Origin: Metaruminococcus_A gallistercoris
Lineage (GTDB): Bacteria; Bacillota; Clostridia; Oscillospirales; Ruminococcaceae
Reading direction: 5' to 3'
Length of the DNA stretch: 64,000 nucleotides
Assembly: GCA_904394975.1 (NCBI GenBank)
Contig: CAJFNQ010000011.1
Span: 62,001-126,000 of the forward strand
Positions 59,147 to 64,000 of the stretch are shown here, piece by piece. Each line of letters opens with the position of its first letter. Position 1 is the stretch's first letter. The notes under the pieces were generated by a model, which had not been told where the DNA came from, searched no databases, and saw nothing but the letters and a program-made list of their open reading frames with translations. The translations under genes and the position numbers were made by a program.

Positions 59147-59689
59147 ATGAGCAAAAATTTAAAAGGAACCAAAACCGAAGCAAACCTGATGGCTGCATTT
59201 GCAGGCGAATCCCAGGCGAGAAACAAATATACCTACTATGCATCCAAAGCGAAAAAAGAAGGATATGAGCAGATCGCAGCGCTGTTTTTAGAGACCGCTA
59301 ACAACGAAAAAGAACACGCGAAAATCTGGTTCAAACTGCTGCATGACGGCATCGCTGATACAGCAACCAACCTGCTGGACGCTGCGGAAGGCGAAAATTA
59401 CGAATGGACCGACATGTACTCCACCTTCGCGAAAGAGGCAAGAGAAGAAGGCTTTGATGACATCGCGTTCCTGTTCGAAGGGGTCGCGAAAATCGAAAAA
59501 GAGCATGAAGAGCGTTACCGCGCACTGCTCAAAAACGTCAAAGACGGCCTTGTCTTCTCCAGAGACGGCGACCAGATCTGGCAGTGCTCCAACTGCGGCC
59601 ACATTGTTGTGGGCAAAAAAGCTCCGGAAGTTTGCCCGGTATGCGCACATCCGCAGGCATATTTCCAGATTCAGGCAAAAAATTATTAA
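59147..59689 (+). CDS. rbr: Rubrerythrin
   Basis: A 180-residue peroxide reductase of anaerobes. The N-terminal four-helix diiron domain carries Glu/His ligands in AFAGESQARNKYTYYA, ETANNEKEHAKIW and EGVAKIEKEHEERY; the C-terminal rubredoxin-like domain binds iron through CSNCG and CPVCAHP. The ATG at 59147 is preferred over the one six bases upstream because of its spacing from GGAG. It detoxifies peroxide under PerR control. Confidence 0.95.
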   Translation: MSKNLKGTKTEANLMAAFAGESQARNKYTYYASKAKKEGYEQIAALFLETANNEKEHAKIWFKLLHDGIADTATNLLDAAEGENYEWTDMYSTFAKEAREEGFDDIAFLFEGVAKIEKEHEERYRALLKNVKDGLVFSRDGDQIWQCSNCGHIVVGKKAPEVCPVCAHPQAYFQIQAKNY

Positions 59690-59695
59690 TCGTGC

Positions 59696-59727
59696 AAAAA
59701 AGGACGGGTATGTACCCGTCCTTTTTT
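59696..59727 (+). terminator. Terminator of perR-rubrerythrin
   Basis: Perfect stem AAAAGGACGGGTA/TACCCGTCCTTTT with T-run. Confidence 0.92.
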
Positions 59728-59818
59728 ATAATGGCGCAACAGCAAAGTCCCTTCCGTTACAAAACAACAACCTTTATGACACAGCAGTTCGACCGGTAAT
59801 TTCGGCTGTTCCAAACGT

Positions 59819-59847
59819 TAAAAAAGCGGGCTTACTGCCCGCTTTTT
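59819..59847 (-). terminator. Terminator of the metal exporter-Fur operon
   Basis: Stem AAAAGCGGGC/GCCCGCTTTT with T-run on the minus strand, directly after the Fur-family gene stop. Confidence 0.88.
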
Positions 59848-59854
59848 GATTTGA

Positions 59855-60286
59855 TTATTGATTGGATTTATCCTTTTTATGATCCGCCGCACAGTCAGGA
59901 CAAAGCCCGGTAAATTCCAACCGGTGCCCGGTGATCTGAAAGCCGGTGCTTTCTTCAAGAGAACGCGCCATCTGTTCCACCGGGCAGAGTTCGACCGGTA
60001 TACTTCGGTGGCAGCAGGTGCAGACAAGCCGATGGGTATGCTGTTCCAGCACCAGCTTGTAATAGACCTTTCCATCCTGATACACGGTCTTTTGCAGCAA
60101 ACGATGTTCCGCCATCTGATTCAGGGCACGGTAAACGGTTGAAAGATCAGCCGGGACACTGCCATCCAGCGCGGCGGCGACCGATTCCGCTGTCATCGGC
60201 TGGCCGCATGAGAGTACACGAAGCATCGCCTGACGGCGGGGTGTCTGCTTTAATCCTGCCTGTTTGAGCAGCTGTGCACAATCCAC
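59855..60286 (-). CDS. Fur-family metal-responsive regulator (Zur-like)
   Basis: A 143-residue Fur-family repressor. The DNA-binding domain contains TPRRQAMLRVL and DLSTVYRALNQMAEHRLL. The metal-binding part has LEQHTHRLVCTCCH and a C-terminal CPDC zinc pair. It lacks the RFD-type Asp of PerR, so it is more likely a zinc or other metal sensor. It lies 12 bases after the exporter gene and shares its transcript, giving autoregulation through the Fur-type box upstream. The metal is not determined by sequence. Confidence 0.87.
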   Translation of the reverse strand: MDCAQLLKQAGLKQTPRRQAMLRVLSCGQPMTAESVAAALDGSVPADLSTVYRALNQMAEHRLLQKTVYQDGKVYYKLVLEQHTHRLVCTCCHRSIPVELCPVEQMARSLEESTGFQITGHRLEFTGLCPDCAADHKKDKSNQ

Positions 60287-60298
60287 ACGATCACCCCT

Positions 60299-61168
60299 TT
60301 AAAACAGTTGGATGATAAGGCCGGACAATACCCCGACCAGATACAAACTGACAATGATAAATAAATTCTGACGCCAGTTGCGGTTGACCCGAAGCAGAAC
60401 AGCAATGCCAACTCCCGCGCTGGTACAAAGCCCCGCAACCGCGGCTCCGAAACTGATGCTTCCTGACAGGTACAGCTCGGTCAAAAGGACCGAACCGGCG
60501 CAGTTGGGGATAAAACCCAGCAGGCCCGCAATCAGCGGCTGGAACACACTGCCGTTGAGCAGCAGCGACGCGATGCGGTCTTCGCCGACCCACTCAACAC
60601 CCAGAGTGAGCACAAACAGCACAACTAAAATAAACCCGAACACTTCCAGTGTATGCCGCAGTGCCGAACGAAAAATGCCGTGCTCACAGTGACAATGCTC
60701 ATGGTCACACAGTTCATGGATGCTCGCCTGTGCCGAGGTGTGTTCCGGCTTTAAAAACAGCTTTGCCGCTCCTTCCACCGCAAAGCCGGCGACGATGGCG
60801 ATGACTACCTTGAGCCCCAGAAGCAGGAACATGGTGGGATACGCTTCCGGGTGTGCAAGCATGAGCGGAATGGCTTCATCTGATGTGGAAAGAAACACTG
60901 CTACCAGCGTTCCAATGCGAATGACCCGCCCTGCGTACAGATTGGCTGCCGCAACCGAAAACCCACATTGAGGCACACAACCGACGAGCGCGCCGCCAAC
61001 CGGCCCAAGTTTATTGGAGCTGAGCAGCCGCTCCAGCTTGGTTGCGGAACGATGCTCGATATATTCCAAAAGCAGGTAAGCAACAAACAAAAACGGAAGC
61101 ATTTTGAGCGCATCTTCCAACGTATGGATCAATGCGTGCCAAACGACTTCCTGCAAAAATTCCCACAT
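60299..61168 (-). CDS. Putative heavy-metal exporter (ArsP_2-type permease)
   Basis: A 289-residue membrane protein with two similar halves: GALVGCVPQCGFSVAAANLY (about 58-77) and the second-half LLGFIPNCAGSVLLTELYLS. Between them is a hydrophilic His/Cys-rich loop (CDHEHCHCEHG, about 151-161) that could bind metal. This matches the ten-helix putative manganese/arsenic exporter family (PF11449 by memory). The Fur-type box at its promoter and the downstream Fur-family gene support a metal transport role. The ion is unknown; zinc is one candidate. Confidence 0.85.
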   Translation of the reverse strand: MWEFLQEVVWHALIHTLEDALKMLPFLFVAYLLLEYIEHRSATKLERLLSSNKLGPVGGALVGCVPQCGFSVAAANLYAGRVIRIGTLVAVFLSTSDEAIPLMLAHPEAYPTMFLLLGLKVVIAIVAGFAVEGAAKLFLKPEHTSAQASIHELCDHEHCHCEHGIFRSALRHTLEVFGFILVVLFVLTLGVEWVGEDRIASLLLNGSVFQPLIAGLLGFIPNCAGSVLLTELYLSGSISFGAAVAGLCTSAGVGIAVLLRVNRNWRQNLFIIVSLYLVGVLSGLIIQLF

Positions 61169-61183
61169 GGGCGGTCCTCCAAA

Positions 61184-61198
61184 CGCAAATGATTTGCA
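61184..61198. promoter_or_regulatory. Fur/Zur-type operator
   Basis: CGCAAAT-G-ATTTGCA is a 7-1-7 inverted repeat with the AATnATT core of Fur-family boxes; only the outermost pair is imperfect. It covers the predicted start point of the exporter-Fur operon, so binding would block transcription. Confidence 0.75.
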
Positions 61199-61201
61199 TT
61201 T

Positions 61202-61230
61202 ATTGTACGCTTCGTCAGGCGGTTTGTCAA
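61202..61230 (-). promoter_or_regulatory. Promoter of the metal exporter-Fur operon
   Basis: Minus strand TTGACA (61225-61230), 17 bases, TACAAT (61202-61207), with the Fur-type box directly downstream. Confidence 0.8.
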
Positions 61231-61277
61231 TCGCATCCTGTCAGAAGAAAAATTTTTTTATTTTACCTTCACAAGTA

Positions 61278-61305
61278 TTTACTTTTAAAAACATCTCGCT
61301 ATAAT
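61278..61305 (+). promoter_or_regulatory. Promoter of the GH30 gene
   Basis: TTTACT (61278-61283), 16 bases, TATAAT (61300-61305), about 28 bases before the ATG region. Confidence 0.65.
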
Positions 61306-61339
61306 AAAGCTGAACACAAAACAGAAAGGATCTTTCACC

Positions 61340-62686
61340 ATGTTCAAAACAAACGCAACACTGGATACAAAGCAAACCAAGCAGACCATTGACGGCATTG
61401 GCGCATGCGGCGCGTTCCATCAAGGTCACCACATTGAACAGATTAAAAACGAAAGCACTCGCAACGCGATCATGGACCTTCTCTTTTCCAAAGAAAACGG
61501 AATCGGACTTTCCATTCTGCGCAGTATTGTAGGTGATTCCGGTGAATGGGGCAACGAACTGGACGGACCGACCCCTTCCATTGAACCGGAAAAAGGTGTT
61601 TTCGACTTTACTACAGATGACCAGCTCTGGTTCATGAAAGAAGCCCAAAAACGTGGCTGTGACCGGTTTTTCAGCACGGTATGGAGCCCACCGGCCTGGA
61701 TGAAAACGAACGGCTCAGTCATTGGCGGCAGTCTGAAAGCCTCCTGTTATCAGGATTTTGCCGAATACCTCGCGGCCTACATTAAAGGCTACAAAGAACA
61801 TCATGGCATCGAGATGACCGCCATCTCCCCTGCAAACGAGCCGGATCTGCTCACCAGCTATTCCTCCTGTATCTGGACCGGAGACCAGTACGCCGATTTT
61901 CTGAAAAATTACCTCAAACCGGAGTTTGAGCGCCAGGGAATCACCACACCGGTCGTAGCGCCCGAACTGGTGGAATACAGCGAAAAGGCCATTGCGGGGC
62001 ACCGCGGGCTGGGCTACAAGTCGCTGTTTGAAGACGATGAGGCGATGGATGCGGTGGACATTGTCGGTACGCATTTTTACGAAGAGAGTACAGCGTTGCC
62101 GCTCAAAGACGAATACCGCCGCGGAAAACCCTTCTGGATGACCGAATACTGCGAGCTCGCCAAAGAGGATTTCGTTGCCGACAACGGTATGCGCAGCGGC
62201 TTGAAGATTGCCGAAAGCATCCATGACTTCTTTGTTTCCGCGGAAGGAAATGCGTACATTCTCTTCTGGGCCACCCTGGCAGACGCCAAAAACGGAAACG
62301 GCGCTCTTGTGTATCTTGACCGTGAAACCGAAGAATACACCGTCTGCAAACGTGCCTATGCCGTTGGAAACTTCAGCCGGTTCGTTCGTCCGGACGCTGT
62401 CCGCCTTGCAATCACCGAAACACCTGTGGAAGGTGTCTCTCTTTCCGCTTATCGCAATGCCGACGGAAGCTATGCGGTCGTTGCCCTCAACCGACTTTCC
62501 CGATCCTGCCAGATTACAGTAGAAACAGACACCGCGCTCGGTGAACTGATTCCTTACTGCACCTGTGAAAACGAGTCGCTGAATGCGCATCCGGCGGTCA
62601 AACCAAACAAGGACGGAAGCTACACCCTTCTGCTCAAGCCATGCAGTGTAACTACTTTCGTTTCGAAAGCTGATACACTCAAATAA
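61340..62686 (+). CDS. GH30 family glycoside hydrolase
   Basis: A 448-residue enzyme with the GH30 (beta/alpha)8 barrel plus beta-sandwich. IDGIGACGAFHQG (17-29), WSPPAWMK (115-122), the acid/base Glu167 in SPANEPDL and the nucleophile Glu269 in WMTEYCEL are clear. GH30 includes glucuronoxylanases, xylobiohydrolases and beta-glucosidases. No signal peptide is present, which argues against a typical secreted xylanase and for an exo-enzyme on imported oligosaccharides. AAAGGA precedes the ATG. It is a single gene with promoter and terminator. Confidence 0.92.
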   Translation: MFKTNATLDTKQTKQTIDGIGACGAFHQGHHIEQIKNESTRNAIMDLLFSKENGIGLSILRSIVGDSGEWGNELDGPTPSIEPEKGVFDFTTDDQLWFMKEAQKRGCDRFFSTVWSPPAWMKTNGSVIGGSLKASCYQDFAEYLAAYIKGYKEHHGIEMTAISPANEPDLLTSYSSCIWTGDQYADFLKNYLKPEFERQGITTPVVAPELVEYSEKAIAGHRGLGYKSLFEDDEAMDAVDIVGTHFYEESTALPLKDEYRRGKPFWMTEYCELAKEDFVADNGMRSGLKIAESIHDFFVSAEGNAYILFWATLADAKNGNGALVYLDRETEEYTVCKRAYAVGNFSRFVRPDAVRLAITETPVEGVSLSAYRNADGSYAVVALNRLSRSCQITVETDTALGELIPYCTCENESLNAHPAVKPNKDGSYTLLLKPCSVTTFVSKADTLK

Positions 62687-62698
62687 TTTTCTGAATCA

Positions 62699-62734
62699 CA
62701 AAACCTCCGTCTGTTAAAACAGGCGGAGGTTTTC
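62699..62734. terminator. Bidirectional terminator, GH30 and Smr genes
   Basis: Stem AAAACCTCCG-CTG with CAG-CGGAGGTTTT (one wobble) between convergent genes. Confidence 0.85.
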
Positions 62735-62746
62735 CGGTATAGAGCA

Positions 62747-62995
62747 TTAATTTAAAACAAGAATTGTAATACCGTCGTTCAGGCCGACCACTTTGGAACG
62801 GATGCGCGGGTGCCGAAGCCCTTTACGGACCATATCCCGCAGAACAGTGCCGGACGTACACCCGTGAATGATGGTAACCTCTTTAATGCTTCCGTTGGCG
62901 CGGGAAAGAAACTGCTCAATATGGCGGCGCGCTTCCTCCTTGTGCATGTTGTGCACGTCTATTTCCGCTTTCTGGTTGCTGATATAACGGATCAT
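62747..62995 (-). CDS. Small Smr-domain protein
   Basis: An 82-residue protein from the ATG at 62995, made almost wholly of a Smr domain, as in the C-terminal part of MutS2. The signature pair is DVHNMHKEEA (about 13-22) and IHGCTSGTVLRDMV; the usual HGxGxG loop is altered to HGCTSG. Smr domains bind or cleave nucleic acids. It overlaps the DUF1653 gene by four bases. The role of free-standing Smr proteins in Clostridia is unclear. Confidence 0.85.
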   Translation of the reverse strand: MIRYISNQKAEIDVHNMHKEEARRHIEQFLSRANGSIKEVTIIHGCTSGTVLRDMVRKGLRHPRIRSKVVGLNDGITILVLN

Positions 62996-63282
62996 TTTTC
63001 CGCCTCCCCGCCAATGTAGGTAAACCGGCGGAAAACACCGCCGTCCCGCTCCACTGTCTCGTTCCACATGGAGGCCGGGCGAATCCATACGCCATATTCC
63101 CCATAAAGCGCACGATAAACAACATAATCTTCCAGCGTTTCACTGTGTTTTGCAAGGGCGAGCACTTCATACTCGCCGCCCTTAAAGTGGCGGTAACGGC
63201 CCAACCGGATCTCTTCCACCCAAAACAGCCCCTTCCAAACCGGTTTTCTTTTCATTTTAATCCCACAGCGGCAGGATTGCAA
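62992..63282 (-). CDS. DUF1653 protein
   Basis: A protein of up to 96 residues. The DUF1653 core is LGRYRHFKGGEYEVLALAKH (about 27-46) with the VVYRALYG segment. The start is uncertain: a TTG at 63282 has AAAGGA six bases upstream, while an ATG at 63255 gives 87 residues but has a weak site. The domain is widespread and uncharacterised. It is translationally coupled to the Smr gene downstream by a four-base overlap. Confidence 0.82.
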   Translation of the reverse strand: MQSCRCGIKMKRKPVWKGLFWVEEIRLGRYRHFKGGEYEVLALAKHSETLEDYVVYRALYGEYGVWIRPASMWNETVERDGGVFRRFTYIGGEAEK

Positions 63283-63429
63283 GACGTTTCCTTTCTCAAT
63301 TCGAATTCTCCGGCTTCATACAAGCGTTATTCAAACAAGTATCTTTCCTGAATCATCGGACTGGCTTATCTTTCTCATCGATTTGGGCAGCACGGCAGCT
63401 TTACGGTTAAAAACCTGCTGTTTTTACGC

Positions 63430-63458
63430 TTGCGCCCAGCGGGGAAAGCAGTTATAAT
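63430..63458 (+). promoter_or_regulatory. Promoter of the cyclophilin gene
   Basis: TTGCGC (63430-63435), 17 bases, TATAAT (63453-63458), about 30 bases before the ATG. Confidence 0.75.
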
Positions 63459-63494
63459 AAGAAAAAGTTTATATTCAAGACGGAGGAATTCATT

Positions 63495-64000
63495 ATGAGC
63501 AATCCCATTGTGACGATAAAGACCGGCGCGGGGAACATCATCAAAGCGGAGCTTTACCCGGAAATTGCCCCCAACACGGTCAAAAACTTCATCTCTCTCA
63601 TCCAGAAAGGCTTTTATAACGGGCTGATTTTCCACCGGGTTATCCCCGGTTTCATGATTCAGGGCGGCGACCCGGAAGGGACCGGAATGGGCGGCCCGGA
63701 TTACAGCATCAAAGGCGAATTTGCCATGAACGGCTTTAACAATCCGCTGCGTCACACCACCGGTGTTCTGTCGATGGCGCGTTCCATGCGTCCAGACAGC
63801 GCAGGGTCCCAGTTCTTCATCATGGCGGCGGATGCTCCGCATCTGGACGGGCAGTACGCTGCATTCGGCAAGGTGACCGAAGGGATCGACGAGGTCCAGC
63901 GCATCGTCAACGTCAAACGGGACTACATGGACAAGCCTCTTGAGGACGAAGTCATGGAAGAAGTCACCGTTGAGACTTTCGGCGTTGATTACGGTGAGCC
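63495..64000 (+). CDS. Cyclophilin-type peptidyl-prolyl isomerase (partial)
   Basis: A cytoplasmic prolyl isomerase whose 3' end lies beyond the window; 168 residues are seen. The ATG at 63495 has GGAGGAATT upstream. Cyclophilin landmarks are FHRVIPGFMIQGGDPEGTG (about 46-64), SMARS and AGSQFFIM (about 92-110), and HLDGQYAAFGKV. There is no signal peptide. It is preceded by its own promoter. The protein is nearly complete, as small bacterial cyclophilins end at about 170-175 residues. Confidence 0.95.
   Translation, partial: MSNPIVTIKTGAGNIIKAELYPEIAPNTVKNFISLIQKGFYNGLIFHRVIPGFMIQGGDPEGTGMGGPDYSIKGEFAMNGFNNPLRHTTGVLSMARSMRPDSAGSQFFIMAADAPHLDGQYAAFGKVTEGIDEVQRIVNVKRDYMDKPLEDEVMEEVTVETFGVDYGE

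Overview
The window looks like a chromosome segment of a spore-forming, anaerobic member of the Clostridia (Firmicutes), most likely of the Oscillospiraceae/Ruminococcaceae. The evidence is an intact sigK and spoVT, the standard Firmicutes rimP-nusA-infB-truB-ribF operon, a PerR-rubrerythrin oxidative stress pair, a flavodoxin/ferredoxin protein, and many cytoplasmic glycoside hydrolases typical of gut fibre and glycan degraders. The species assignment is inference. No phage, insertion sequence, CRISPR array or rRNA was seen.

Layout. 0.2-1.4 kb: a YoaK-type membrane protein and tRNA-Leu(TAG). 1.5-9.5 kb: a leftward translation/RNA operon (rimP, nusA, rnpM/ylxR, ylxQ-like, infB, rbfA, nrnA, truB, ribF) with a clear promoter at its head. 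9.6-10.2 kb: spoVT with a sigma-G-like promoter. 10.3-16.1 kb: divergent carbohydrate genes (GH120 beta-xylosidase leftward; GH29 fucosidase, an unknown 125-residue protein and a GH5 enzyme rightward). 16.3-17.7 kb: a purine-type NCS2 permease. 18.1-22.9 kb: a complete Bce-type peptide-antibiotic sensing/detoxification module (response regulator, intramembrane kinase, ABC ATPase, permease, small membrane protein) with a BceR-like operator. 23-27.2 kb: rhodanese lipoprotein, sigK, ferredoxin-flavodoxin, XRE regulator and a tandem flavodoxin protein. 27.4-31 kb: a fucU/aldo-keto reductase/zinc dehydrogenase operon divergent from an AraC regulator. 31.1-32.8 kb: an AGCS amino-acid symporter behind a single-aptamer glycine riboswitch. 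33-34.2 kb: a stand-alone CARF plus PD-(D/E)xK protein of the Card1/Can2 (DUF1887) family with no CRISPR context. 34.4-38.8 kb: MATE pump, a LarA-family nickel racemase overlapping a glycerate kinase, and an ArsC/Spx-like protein. 38.9-44.2 kb: a small 42-residue protein, Nudix, serine hydrolase, GNAT, NhaC antiporter, VOC protein. 44.4-49.6 kb: GH3, a DUF6259-type putative glycosidase and a flavodoxin. 49.8-57.8 kb: zinc phospholipase C-like protein, Nudix, HtrA protease, epimerase, a frameshifted surface protein, a MATE pump behind a leader-peptide/terminator arrangement, pyrophosphatase. 57.8-64 kb: LUD protein, perR-rubrerythrin, a Fur-family regulator with a metal exporter controlled by a Fur-type box, GH30, Smr and DUF1653 proteins, and a cyclophilin running off the end.

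How the parts work together. Six probable glycosidases lack signal peptides, so they would act on imported xylo-, gluco- and fuco-oligosaccharides; FucU and two oxidoreductases could process released fucose or a related sugar. Stress and metal genes sit beside their own Fur-family regulators. The items most worth a second look are the orphan CARF-nuclease, the LarA/glycerate kinase pair, the MATE leader, the structured leader of the epimerase gene, and the frameshifted surface protein.
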